Assembly: GCA_963930775.1 (NCBI GenBank)
Contig: OZ005697.1
Coordinates: forward strand, 2,480,001-2,544,000
Source: Cliona cf. orientalis
Lineage: Eukaryota; Porifera; Demospongiae; Clionaida; Clionaidae
DNA: 64,000 bases
Reading direction: 5' to 3'
Positions within the stretch are counted from its first letter, which is position 1; each line of letters begins with the position of its first letter. The position numbers and the translations under genes are program-made. Below the pieces are notes generated by a model that had not been told where the DNA came from, did no database searches, and saw only the letters and a program-made list of their open reading frames with translations. Shown piece by piece: positions 26,107 through 33,986 of the stretch.

Positions 26107-27399
26107 AGAGTGCGAGCTCGCCAAAGAAAGCGAACTGAGAGAATCGCCATATGTCATCGATAGTCCACGATCTCTTCTACGCTAGGTTCGAATTCTGGGT
26201 CCGGACACCCTGTCATGCGCGCTAAACATTTTATCATAGGTTTCATCATAGGTTTCATCATAATTACCTCATCGCGCGGCCGAATTGTTTTTTTCTAATT
26301 GGGACTCGGGATGTAATGAACAACTTAGAGACTACATCCCGAGTCCCTCATGAAAAGTAGCCGCCATAAATTCGAACTAGGACACGTCGACAAACCGCGC
26401 ATGCTCCGTACACGCGGTACATTGGGGCGCGCGCCTTGAGCCGGTTGACCCGGACGTGACCTCCACCTGCCATGTGCTAGACTGGACAGGGAAATCCCCC
26501 CGAGTGCGAGCTCGCCAAAGAAAGTGAACTGAGAAAATCGCCATATCTCATCGATAGTCCACGATGTCTTCTACGCTAGGTTCGAATTCTGGGTCCCAAC
26601 AACCTTTCATGCGCGCTAAATATTTTGAAACAGTTTCACAGCAATTTCATCATCATTTCATCATTACTTTCGTCATCAATTACTCATCGCACGGCCGAAT
26701 TGTTTTTTGCGAATTGGGACTCGGGACGTAATGAACAACTTAGAGACTACGTCCAGAGTCCCTTATGAAAAGTACCACATCGCGCTACTGTACCCGCCAT
26801 AATTCGAACCAGGACACGTCGACAGACTGCGCATGCTCCGTATGCGAGTATATTGAGGTGTGCGGCTTGAGCCGGTTGACCCGGACGTGACCTCCACTTG
26901 CCATGTGCCTAGACTGAATAGGGAAATCCCCCCGAGTGCGTGCTCGCCAAAGAAAGCGAACTGGGAGAATCGCCGTATCTCATCGATAGTCCACTATCTC
27001 TTCTACGCTAGGTTCGAATTCTGGGCCCCAACAAGCTTTCATGCGTGCTAAACATTTTGAAACAGTCTTAATCGCATTTTCGTCATATTTTCATCACAAT
27101 TACCTCATCGGTCGGCCGAAGCGTTTTTCTAATTGGGACTCTGGGCGTAATTATATATGTGGCGTATCTGCCCCATCCCTATGTTTATATATAGAGTCTA
27201 CCAACTTGATAATAATATTATTAGTGGCTATATTGCTTATGGTACATCAATATTACAGATGAGCACTTACATTGTTGATAGTATCCACTGTGTAACCTCC
27301 ATCAATTTTCTGTAGCTGTTCGTCTTCAAATTCCAATTCTGCCATGACTTTTAATTCAGACATGCTGAGAGCTTGAGCCTCTATGTCTTTTGTGGTCAT
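10659..27399 (-). CDS. Ankyrin-repeat TRP cation channel, TRPA-like
   Basis: Twenty-one exons chain in phase: 27399-27271, 17654-17596, 17472-17269, 17205-17026, 16891-16790, 16600-16511, 16340-16242, 16162-about 16112, 16017-15908, 15143-15002, 14936-14852, 14518-14347, 13899-13825, 13262-12841, 12681-12499, 11776-11708, 11625-11371, 11275-11216, 11142-11098, 10854-10792 and 10712-10659 (stop). The protein has about 880 residues. After an acidic N-terminus come about six ankyrin repeats (NTPLHWACSEGHTEV, GLTPLHIACQEGHGEV, DQTPLRRACRWGHGAV), then a TRPA-type linker (TPFRELVSRMP, EVAEKVLDRCC), six membrane helices with a glycosylatable S1-S2 loop, and a pore/S6 region (SMMAGDFSFN, FLIVMPILFINTL). 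A post-S6 box (IGLASDDIQGIQEQA) and a C-terminal coiled coil follow. It is a plasma-membrane, non-selective cation channel by family. It has far fewer ankyrin repeats than vertebrate TRPA1 (about 16). The exon 8/9 boundary is the least certain. Intron 1 (9.6 kb) hosts a gypsy element. Confidence 0.86.
11981..12212. mobile_element. hAT-like MITE, TRP intron
   Basis: This 232-bp element has inverted ends of about 55 bp (GGTTGCTTCCCCAT, AAGCATCAC, then AAGTC and GTATTTC on the left; the mirrored series ending in GGTGAAGCAACC on the right). An 8-bp target duplication GCTATTAG lies at 973-980 of the 11-kb block (11973-11980) and at 12213-12220. A second perfect hairpin, TGCCCTTGGTG/CACCAAGGGCA, sits in the middle near 12074-12097. 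Confidence 0.85.
14115..14293. mobile_element. MITE with TACCGTAG-type ends
   Basis: The left end TACCGTAGAGTCCTGGGCAA and the right end TACCCAGGACACTACGATA (inverted) bound about 180 bp in the intron between TRP exons 12 and 13. Single ends or fragments of the same family appear near 31323, 41950 and 57118. No clear target duplication was found. Confidence 0.6.
15356..15714. mobile_element. MITE with GAGCCGCCTGAAG ends
   Basis: Inverted ends GAGCCGCCTGAAG plus GGAGCGTCCGACT (left) and AGTCGGATGCTCC plus CTTCAGGCGGCTC (right) bound about 360 bp in the intron between TRP exons 9 and 10. The left arm has a short internal duplication (AGCGGTGAAG). No transposase frame is present. Confidence 0.7.
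17852..18212. mobile_element. MULE-like MITE with self-complementary ends
   Basis: This 361-bp element is flanked by a 9-bp duplication GGTATATGG (17843-17851 and 18213-18221). Each inverted end is about 60 bp and contains CCCAGGCTCTCTTGGGGGAG then AAAAGAGAGCCTGGTAAC, so each arm is itself near-palindromic. A 9-bp duplication with long inverted ends fits Mutator-like elements. It lies in TRP intron 1 and has no coding capacity. Confidence 0.82.
18962..19180 (-). repeat. Gypsy 3' LTR
   Basis: 219 bp, matching 24337-24555 except for one base (GGGCTAGTG here, GGGCTAGCG there). Begins TGCAACGCC and ends GTTATTACA in + orientation. Confidence 0.95.
19222..24270 (-). CDS. Gag-pol polyprotein of Ty3/gypsy element
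   Basis: One open frame of 1682 residues. Residues 1-165 are an Arg/Glu-rich coiled coil. About 220-330 is the gag domain. A CCHC zinc knuckle (C-x2-C-x4-H-x4-C) lies near 420. The aspartic protease site reads VDPGSSA near 523, with DPG in place of the usual D-S/T-G. The reverse transcriptase has YRFCVDYR and the catalytic YIDD near 957. RNase H (HTDASGKGLG) is near 1104. The integrase has its His/Cys part (GHFAAR...CxxC) and catalytic Asp, SDRGQN and VENFN segments near 1385-1481, followed by an HGPYRIVEV (GPY/F) motif near 1620 and no chromodomain. Gag and pol share one frame with no frameshift or stop. No envelope gene is present. Confidence 0.95.
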   Translation of the reverse strand: MPPKQKTKADLKQAVDQLTEKLRAAERRLDADVEAERDEALERADEAERRVLGLEQEIGQLKKDLEGTTDHVASGVEREVKTRLKRAESDLAGSEEHVRQLELELDDARDEVDRLEWKLESAERDAELQAARVREQAQRDHRKELEARDELIALLKEKLSRQNEPKAMDTEAPPPSSSTGSGCTPDPQHKKETVPVANSGRTVRLSLPTLPTFSGEECRDDEDLFERWVRKLEKYAELESWSDREKLVQLELRLKGRAERLFEVLPSESKSSFKSAVEGLKKRLAPARRDALLSAQLMKRKQLPSESVDQYAQEFETLFDRSYGRRSGMDQESKDLLKRDLFVLGLKMKWQEKVLPSAKTFADSLHQARAAEEQERQLNELHKPPGSSSSAATPSSSADRGSNTSRTGHWSNSSRFPRCRECGSTRHKQRDCPQRRPPSETPARENTRSGSSSAVKAARVTRGEESLDDQCRRLADQLAEAEYQRMSKSYSSNAAVDAVTGSLGPLYYATVTVGGTPVEGMVDPGSSATIMSFNLFQKIGRRAGILKEALKPLDSGLVLRDYSQRPIPIGACVELTFEWGGKSVTSTVFLRSDLGVGGEPCLLGTNVVIPLGLMVPGPGVEPRGGDRSPTVCFIQPKRVPGGGAVIIKAKLPNSTPSTDSVFFQPNQRWMADTGLKIEESVVQPDDEGCVHLLVQNPSRDTHKLSIGIPVGQIEPCVEISPGELVNDETNEEPVGLVNRIDENIQKERVEKLKEMLRVSEEGLTQDEQTRVRDFVLEAHDVFALSELERGEVEGIRHEIDTGDSPPIRQPPRRVPFSLRPTIKGLVDNMLKTKVVQESNSPWSSPVVLVKKKSGEYRFCVDYRVLNAVTRKDVFPMPRIDDMLDQLGGKKIFTTLDARSGYWQIKMGSESQEKTAFSTHDGLYEFRVMPFGVCNGPATFQRLMHHALRGFGEFCNVYIDDMIVFSSSVGEHLEHLQLVFDRLREVGVRLHPAKCEFASPKVHYLGHVITAEGILPNPDKVKAVKEFRNPTNVKEVREFLGLAGYYRRFVPNFARVAGPLHSLTRQEVPFHWTGECQQSFDSLKQLLSEPPVLAYPDFARPFTLHTDASGKGLGAVLEQEGEEGKNHPVAYASRTLSKHEKNYGITDLEALGVVWALRHFRAYLLGHACVVVTDHAPLRALLKAKHQSGKLARWGQTIAEFNVEIKYRPGRQHSNADALSRAPLESVNSVQADETTTNTVATDNMASQQRDDPKLKAIIEYLDGGVLPTDEKLAKRLVLERSRFTIQDGVLFYVDVARENSLRVAVPSNSQRKLLEEIHGGSLSGHFAARSMYNTLARRYWWEGMYGDVHRYCRACLTCASHNGTGRRHRAPLQPIPVSGPFERVGVDIMKMPLTERGNQYVIVFMDYLTKWVEAYATEDQTSETIARLLVDNIVCRHGVPAELLSDRGQNLLSGLMQEVCNLLGMHKINTTAYHPQCDGLVENFNRTLQTMLAKHAKEFGPSWDVHLQQVLFAYRARPHSSTGESPFYMVYGRDSRLPTETAFSETRTQYQVDAEDYCAELTRGLTKTWQVAKQNIGKAQQRQKVQYDKHSKEPKYQVAGRVMVFMPHEKTDKLSLPYHGPYRIVEVLTNGLSVRPVDKPNMKPILVNVDRVTPCPPELADESWLGPKKERKRARTRYNLRK
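24337..24555 (-). repeat. Gypsy 5' LTR
   Basis: 219-bp LTR upstream of gag-pol on the minus strand, so it should carry the element's promoter. It matches the other LTR at all but one visible position. Confidence 0.95.
24560..25565. other. TRP intron 1 sequence, nothing recognised
   Basis: About 1 kb right of the gypsy element inside the long first intron. AT-rich; I see no exon, RNA gene or clear transposon ends. Confidence 0.5.
25566..25643 (+). CDS. Possible 25-residue peptide or first exon, GC-rich
   Basis: A short frame starting MESESRPRPTLDLDTYITG and ending in a TGA lies in a locally GC/CpG-rich patch (CGACCGCGGCCG) within AT-rich intron sequence. A GTTAGT donor-like site follows within 10 bases, so it might instead be a noncoding first exon of a + strand transcript. 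The bases AGAGTCGACCGCGGCCGACTCT are nearly palindromic. I do not recognise the peptide and the evidence is weak. Confidence 0.2.
   Translation: MESESRPRPTLDLDTYITGDELDSF
25892..27146. repeat. Three tandem copies of a ~420-bp repeat
   Basis: Units start at about 25892, 26313 and 26728 with GTAATGAACAACTTAGAGAC and share GCCGGTTGACCCGGACGTGA, AAATCCCCC, GCGAGCTCGCCAAAGAAAG-like and GCTAGGTTCGAATTCTGGG blocks; spacings are 421, 415 and 419 bp. The C6 run in units 2 and 3 has grown to 32 C (26075-26106) in unit 1. A 15-bp stem with a 17-base loop spans each unit junction (26301-26347 and 26716-26762). The GC-rich unit stands out from its AT-rich surroundings, inside TRP intron 1. Confidence 0.92.
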
Positions 27400-27734
27400 A
27401 GTTCTGTTCACTACCTCCTCAGAAGCCGCATATAGCTAGCTATGCAGTAGCTATAGCAACAATGACTTGAACAGTAGCTTAACTGTAACAATGACATAAA
27501 CAGGCAACTGGCTATAGCTACATGCATGTACTTAGCTGAAACACCATGCAGTTAGCTACTGGTAGCTATTAGCTGTTAAGGTTATTAGCTATATTCCTCA
27601 AGAAGAAGTAAGAAAGGTATAGCTAGCTACTGCGGCATGCAGCTAGTTATCACTGGCCAGATGTGATCTGGTGACCTGTGACCTTTTTCAAAATCCAAAG
27701 GGACTGCAGCTATATCCATAATTATTATAATCAT
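27400..27734. promoter_or_regulatory. 5' flank of TRP channel gene, probable promoter region
   Basis: The 330 bp upstream of the first TRP exon. It is AT-rich with repeated TAGCTA words; no TATA box or other defined element can be assigned. Listed because the start of transcription should lie here on the minus strand. Confidence 0.3.
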
Positions 27735-30150
27735 AATATAGGTTGTACTACAGTGAGTGGGTGCATCAAAGGCGCTGCCAAGTGTTTATCTAGCATAGAC
27801 CACCAAAACTGCCAATTAGGGCAGTTCTACTATGCTTAGTCAGCAATAGATGGTAGCTAGTTAAAACTTATCTACTGTACACAGTATATGGCATAGTAGA
27901 AAGCTTAAGGTAGCATTAAAGTGCGTGGGCGTGAGCGTCAGGATTGGCTAATTCAATTAGCGAATCGTGAAGGGGCGTGGCCGAAGAGGCCATACGAGTG
28001 CTTTTGGTCGAAGGTGGGCGTGTCTAGAATCGGCCAGGGATGATTATGCGCGTGTAATTAGCGACCGGAAGTGGCCCCTGAAGAAAACACCGGTAATTGC
28101 CCACTTCAAAGCAAGATCAAAGCATTCTTTCTTAACTATTAACCGCAACGAAAAAAAAAGCCTTATTAGGCCTAATTAAGCATGTGGGCGTGTTCCTGGC
28201 ACTGTGTGGAGTGTGTGCGTGTGCGTTAATGCAGGTTTTAGTGCTTCCGATTGGGCGTGGCTTCACGGGCCAGTGCTTGGATATTGGCGCCTGGGACTTG
28301 GCCTCGGCGATAGGTGGGCGTGTCCCGGAAGCGGTGGTGACCTTTGAACCCCGCGAGGAGGCTTTGGGGGCGTGGCAGGAGGTCAAAGGTGAGGCCATGT
28401 CTGTTAATGAGGCACTGTACGCCGGTGCGATGGAGGGGACCGTACGGCTGGACGGAAGCTGACGATGGTTTGAAGCGGATGTGGTTGCGATGACGTGTTG
28501 TTACTCCGCCCACACAGGAAATGAGGTGAGCTCTTGTGTGGGCGGTGTGGCAGAACGGCCTCCAAGTGTTTGTGTGTGTTTTGGCCTTGAGGAAGCTGTG
28601 TGTTTTAATTGGGATTGATTGTGGGCTTCCGGTGGACATCCGGTGGTTAGTAGGCACTTGATTGAGAATGGTGGTCCTTGGGGAACAGGGTGGGGCTGTT
28701 TTGGGCGTGGCCTGGCCCCTCCCTTCCGGCTCGGCTTCCGGTCCATGGAGGATATTAAATGAACACTTCCGGCTCTAGCAGCCACACCCCTGAGACCTGT
28801 GCAATTAAAAGGGCGTGGTTACACAACATGCACCTCACTAATGACTTTGATGTGGTTTAGGTGTCATATCCCCCACCTCACGCCCACGCACTTTAATGCT
28901 ACCTTAACTACAATTGCCAGACAAACTACACACTACTGATATTATCACACATACACAAGGTGGTTTTGCAAATAGTCACGGAGGCACCTTTATGTATGTG
29001 TGATAATCTCAGTAGTGCGTAGTTTATCCATAACGTAGATGCCGCTTCCCTATATAGCTAATTTAAAATCAGATATAGCTAGACAATAATAATTATTATG
29101 GATTTATGTACCTGAATGTCCCATGATAGTTCACATGATGCTTACAGCTATAGCTAGCTATACTAAGCTATTGTTCTCAAAACACAATAATATGAAAGCA
29201 CATACAGTACTACATAATATACCTTGTACTACAGTGCGTGGGTGCATCAAAGGCACCACCAAGAGTTTATCTAGCATAGACCACCAAGGTGTAGTCTAAC
29301 TGCCAATTAGGGCAGTTCTACTATGCTTAGTCAGCAATAGATGGTAGTTAAACTACAGCTGTAGTACAAGCCAGACAAACTACACACTACTGAGGTTATC
29401 ACTCCGCCTCGGTGTCTATTTGCACAACCACCTTGTGTATGTGTGATAACCTCAGTAGTGTGTAGTTTATCTATAACTTAGATGATTTCCATCTGCTCTA
29501 ACTGCGCCTGCGAGCTCTAACTGCACCTTAGGCGCAGTTAGAGCAGGTAGAAATCATCTAAAGTACTTGGTATTATTACTATGTACACTGATTGAATTAC
29601 CGTGGGCTAGGGTAGCTCTGTTTTGTTAGTTTTTGAACGTGACTTGACTTTCATGATGCTCTACTGGAGAATGGTCTTAGTGACATTAGATGTTGTTACT
29701 ATAGTAACATAATTAAACCAAATATTATTATAAACCACCAAGGTGTAATCTAACTGCCAATTAAGGGAAGTTATACTAGCTTAGTCAGCAATAGATGGTA
29801 GTTAAACTACAGCTGTAGTACAAATCACACACTACTGAGGTTATCGCACATGCATGACGTGGCTGCATGTGCAAATTAGTCTAAGACACCGAGGTGGAGT
29901 GCGATATCCTCAGTAGTGTGTAGTTTTTTTATAGATAAACTACGCACTATGTATACTGAGATTATCACACATACACGAGGTGCCTCAGTTTTGCACAACC
30001 ACCTCGTGTATTTGTGATAATATCAGTAGTGTGTAGTTTATCTGGCTTGTACTACAGCTGTAGTTTGACTACCATCTATTGCTGAGTATAACTGCCCTAA
30101 ATGGCAGTTAGACTATACACCTTGGTGGCTTATGCTAGATAAACACAAAG
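27735..30150. repeat. Nest of foldback/palindromic repeats
   Basis: Four hairpin units lie at about 28917-29035, 29377-29475, 29824-29930 and 29936-30048, each built on AAACTACACACTACTGAG plus GTTATCACACATACAC and its mirror. A longer arm (GGTGCATCAAAGGC, AGTTTATCTAGCATAGACC, GCAATAGATGGTAG) occurs at 27741-27890, 29228-29372 and in part at 29735-29822, and inverted at 30046-30140. The arms at 29228-29372 and 30046-30140 could pair over about 100 bp. No transposase is present. Looks like repeated nested insertion of non-autonomous foldback elements. Confidence 0.82.
27905..28907. mobile_element. 1-kb GC-rich TIR element with TTAA at both ends
   Basis: A perfect 31-bp inverted repeat, starting TTAAGGTAGCATTAAAGTGC and running through GTGGGCGTGAG, bounds 1003 bp. 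TTAA at both termini fits a piggyBac- or Kolobok-type target, though a TA target cannot be excluded. The interior is much more GC-rich than the host and carries about ten GGGCGTG/CCCGCC-like words on both strands. Frames of 92 residues (+, 28184-28462) and 139 residues (-, 28238-28657) are probably by-products of composition. It is inserted in a foldback arm whose sequence continues on both sides. Confidence 0.85.
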
Positions 30151-30452
30151 CAAAACAAGCCAACTGATCACGAGCTTCCTATTGATGTCTGTTCATATGC
30201 AATGGATGTTATTGTCATATCGATATCGATATGACAATGTGATATTGTTCTCTCCACTACAGGTATTTTACCAAGTGCATGATTTAATACGTATGCGGGG
30301 TATTGTCTTTCAGTATATAGTAGCTAGGGATGTTTCAGTGATTGCCTATCTCTCAGAGCATTGTGTGAAGGGATAGATAGATAGCAATACCGTTATTATA
30401 TTCTACATGCATGCAAATTATCCATTTAGGTAATCTCACATGCCTAGTATGC

Positions 30453-30486
30453 CGATGCATAAAAGTCAGCCGGTGCTACGGTGCAT
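30453..30486 (+). promoter_or_regulatory. Candidate core promoter, Calx-beta gene 2
   Basis: GATGCATAAAAGTCAG then GGTGCTACGGTGCA matches the region before the paralogue at 5813 (see 5763-5796). The ATAAAA core is TATA-like. Inferred only from conservation. Confidence 0.4.
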
Positions 30487-30524
30487 CGGATACAGTAGCT
30501 AATCCGCAGTGATTTCATTGCAAG

Positions 30525-31723
30525 ATGAAGGTCGTCACTGTCATAACTGCACTTCTATTAGCCACTCTAGCCAGTGATTGTGTTCCTCAACAATATTTCA
30601 AATGCTTTCCCAACTTTTGCAGTAAGTTATCTATCTATCTATAGTCATGCAGTGCACGCATGCATGCATGGGATGTGCTCAGAGAGTTCTTAGCAGCTAT
30701 GGTATGTAATATAGTTTCCCTTGCAGCTCATGTGCATATAAATTATCAGTGGTAATTATATGTAGCTACTTTAAGTTGGCTACAATATACATGTAAAACT
30801 GAATTCCAATTAAGCTCCGCTGTTCTGCCAGGGCATATGCCTGAGATGGTAGCTAATACTTGCAGTGTCTAGCTGTATACAAATAATCGATATTTACTGT
30901 GGATCCCTTTGTTTGCAGGGGATGGTGGTAGCTGTGGAAAGAAATGTAGATATGATTTTGGCCTCAGGGGAAAATGTGTACCAAGTGGAGCACAGACTGA
31001 CTGTTGTTGTTATCGTTCTAGAGAGCAGGATGATTATGATGCTGAGATAGGTAAGGAATCCAGTCTATCTCCAATTATGATGCATACTTATCTTAACAAT
31101 TTATCTATTTAGCGTTTTTTGTTCAAAACGCCAAAGGACCCATAATTAGTCCTAAACCTGTGTTATTCACCACTGTGAGTGAAGATGTTGGTGCCATGCA
31201 TATCTGTGGTATTGGAAAGTTTATTGCTGCCAACACAACCACTGCAGTCACTCTAGTAACAGTTGGCACACAATTGGGTACAGCAAAAGGTACTACGTCA
31301 TTAACGCTATTATAATATTACAGTAGTGTTCCGGGCAAGCGCCCACTCCCGGGAGTGCATGGCATGTGCATGGGATATCAAGCACCTGCAGAGGAACTCG
31401 CTTCGCTTGCACCATGCTGGACCCAATTTAATAGCTATTTAATTTTTTCCATCTTGTATTAACTATCAATAAGCTTTATACGTATTATTAATATTATGGC
31501 ACTGCATTGTATAGGGAATTCTGACTACGATTCCAGTATGGTTCCCAATCAGATAACGTTCAGCCAATCAGATGCTGGCATTCAGAAGTGCTTTGATATG
31601 AAGATCATTGATGATGGTGCTCATGAAGGCACTGAGTACTTTACGCTCACATTTGATACCGTGGCTAATGTTGATCTGACTCCTAGGGTGATGTATGTGT
31701 ATATCACTGACAATGACGAATGA
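30525..31723 (+). CDS. Secreted Cys-rich/Calx-beta protein
   Basis: Four exons are 30525-30621, 30919-31050, 31113-31289 and 31515-31723, joined in phase 1, giving about 204 residues. Exon 1 is a signal peptide (MKVVTVITALLLATLAS). Exon 2 is cysteine-rich (C-x3-C-x9-C-x10-CCC), like a small disulfide-rich module. Exons 3 and 4 make one Calx-beta domain (TVSEDVGAMHICGIG; CFDMKIIDDGAHEGTE; VYITDND). It ends NDE-stop exactly where the paralogue at 5813-8229 splices to a GPI-like exon, so this form should be soluble. The basic furin-like run of the paralogue is absent. An extracellular Ca2+-binding or adhesion role is inferred from the domain only. Confidence 0.8.
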
Positions 31724-31907
31724 TTCAGAATTTCGTTAGCTATGTATTACACATTTGTTCATACACTTTATAATAATGTTATTATGACAGTGACAAATAA
31801 TTTTGTGCTTAATTAGAGTTGGTAGTGGTGAACCTGAAATACTAAATAATATTAGTATAGCTACTAAGACTTAGTAATAATTATAAGAATTAATGAAGTG
31901 CAATTAT

Positions 31908-31962
31908 GCAAACGCAACTATTGGTGGAGTTATTACGTAATAACTGCACCAATAGTTGCGTT
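31908..31962. repeat. 55-bp palindrome
   Basis: AAACGCAACTATTGGTG-AGTTATTACGTAATAACT-CACCAATAGTTGCGTTT is almost perfectly self-complementary, just 3' of the secreted Calx-beta gene. It could act in 3' end structure or be a small foldback insertion; its absence from the related sequence near 9150 favours an insertion. Confidence 0.8.
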
Positions 31963-32089
31963 TCACTGGACCGAAAGTGAAATTTCCTGTACTTCAGTAA
32001 CTATAGGATTGGTGCATGGGAGTCAACATGCCGTTTCCTGTCTTTTTCCTGTCCAGGACAAATGGTATTTCAACCACATTTCCCGCTAA

Positions 32090-32375
32090 GGCTGGCTGTA
32101 TCACATGTCCTACAGTGTTTCTAGTATAAGACAGGTGGCATTTCAGCTAATTTTCCTATTTGGCTGACTGCATCACATGTCCTACCATATTTCTACTAAT
32201 AGAAAACTGACATTTCTTCCACTTTTCCTATTTGGCTGACTGCATCACATGTCCTACCACATTTCCACTACTCGAGAACTGATATTTCTGCAAATCATTA
32301 CTTTGGCAGACTGCATCATGTGTCCCCCCATATTTCCACTACTTGAAACTGACATTTCCGCCACTTCTGTCAGTC
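32090..32375. repeat. ~71-bp minisatellite, four copies
   Basis: Units starting at about 32090, 32162, 32233 and 32304 share GGCTGACTGCATCACATGTC, CCACATTTCCACTACT and GAAAACTGACATTTC. Copies diverge by several changes each, so the array is not recent. Confidence 0.8.
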
Positions 32376-33986
32376 TTTGTGCTTCTCCGTGGCACTGTAT
32401 GCCATTCATTTTCTGACAAATTATGTTTTTACTGAATAGATACACTGTCTAGACTATCTCTAGCTCTATATCACTAGCATGCACTTCACTGTACTGTTCA
32501 TATTATGGGGGTGGAGTCTGCATGCATACGCGCGTACGCCGCGCCATGCGATCACGATCACATGACCTGCACGTGACTGAACGTTTGAATTGAGCACGAC
32601 TTGATCAAAAGTTGAAAACTTTGACCACAGTTAATTCGAGCGATGTCTCAGCAAATCGGGAGATCGAGAACGTAAAAGGAGCAAAAGGCGTGAGGAAACA
32701 TCAAGCCTGGGTAAGCTAGGTTTAATATTTAAATCTGTGCGTGTCAAGGGCATATCATGAGACCCCTGAAAGAGTTGATTGGTCAGTGGTATTTTTAGTT
32801 GCTGCTATGGCCATATGGTTGCTGGTAGTCTCCCTGCTTGTATTCATACTGTCCATTTGTATGCTCTGTGTGTGTGTACATGTACTTTTTGGTACAGTTT
32901 GCTGCTGAGATGTCTCATCTCATGGCAGCTTCTATCAAGATGGCACATCTTGTAGGCTGTACTTATGTAAGTGCATGACGTTGTATGTGTGTGTGTGTGT
33001 GTTACATTTGTGCGTAGTTTTTGGTACAGTTTGCTGCTGAGATGTCTCATCTCCTGGCAGCTTCTATCAAGATGGCACATCTTATAGGCTGTATACCTAT
33101 ATTCTCGTAACAAAGGGTGCATGTATGTTGTGTGTGCATGTGTGCATGGTGCTTAATTATTGTAGTATTATGCTGCTGTGTACACATGCATTTATATCCT
33201 GTACTACCTTTACACAGAAACTTGAGGATATGTTGAGTATTCAAGAAAAGAGTGTACAATCAAGATGATTGACAAAGTGGATGTACTAACTGAAGATCGT
33301 GAAGATGAGGAGAAACAGTTACTGTGGCATGCTGAAATAGGGTTACTTAGATGCAACAAATGGGCTCAAGCAGCGTGGCAAACCAAGCATAGAACTTGCA
33401 GTGACAAGCTCTGTTGGTAGTACCAAGATTCTGAATTGAACTGTTATGCACTAAGAAATATCAGTTGTCATTCAGTGATTCAGTACCATAAATTTGACAT
33501 ATCAGATACTTGTTTTGTACTGGAAATTTCAATTGAACTATATGAATTCTGTACATGAAATTTCAATTCTCATTCGGAAATCATGCAGTGGGAAAACTAT
33601 AGGACACATCACTTGTACACCACGTGTTGGGTACCTGGGATTTAGCTCTATCCTCTACCTGACACGCATTATGAAATACCATGAATCCTGTAAGTAGGAT
33701 TGTTGTCTGTTATGTCATCTACCACCCACCTCTCAGCCACATTACCTATAGTAAGAAATCCCATTTTTTGCCCAGTGTTTGCATAATTGCACTTCACAAT
33801 AATATCTAATATTATTGTGATTGCCATTGTACTGTTGACTAGTATAATAATCAGATTTTAGAGCTATTAAGGTCACTATTTGACACAGCTAAAAATATTA
33901 TGAAATTGAGTAGCTAGCTACAGTCAATTATCGATAGTCAGCTAAATAATTATTTGTTCTCTATATAGCTAGCTCTGCATTAATAT
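32376..33986. other. Intergenic; one duplicated 76-bp exon-like block
   Basis: No gene could be assembled. A 76-bp block occurs at 32886-32961 and 33018-33093, each after TTTTTGGTACAG (acceptor-like) and open as FAAEMSHL-AASIKMAHL. A candidate upstream segment at 32640-32709 ends TGG|GTAAGC in matching phase but has no start codon in frame. It might be the debris of a small DNA-binding gene. Confidence 0.35.

Noticed and set aside
28184-28785. Overlapping frames of 92, 139 and 94 residues in the GC-rich element
   Set aside because: They overlap on both strands in a GC-rich, stop-poor stretch full of GGGCGTG words; no recognised transposase motif.
27735-30150. CRISPR-like or regulatory array
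   Set aside because: The repeats are inverted foldback units of a eukaryotic transposon family, not evenly spaced direct repeats.
32640-33267. A three-exon gene joining GCCTGG|GTAAGC, the duplicated block and KLEDMLSIQEKSVQSR
   Set aside because: No start codon in frame in the first piece, no proper donor at the end of the block, and the block is duplicated; left as an observation only.
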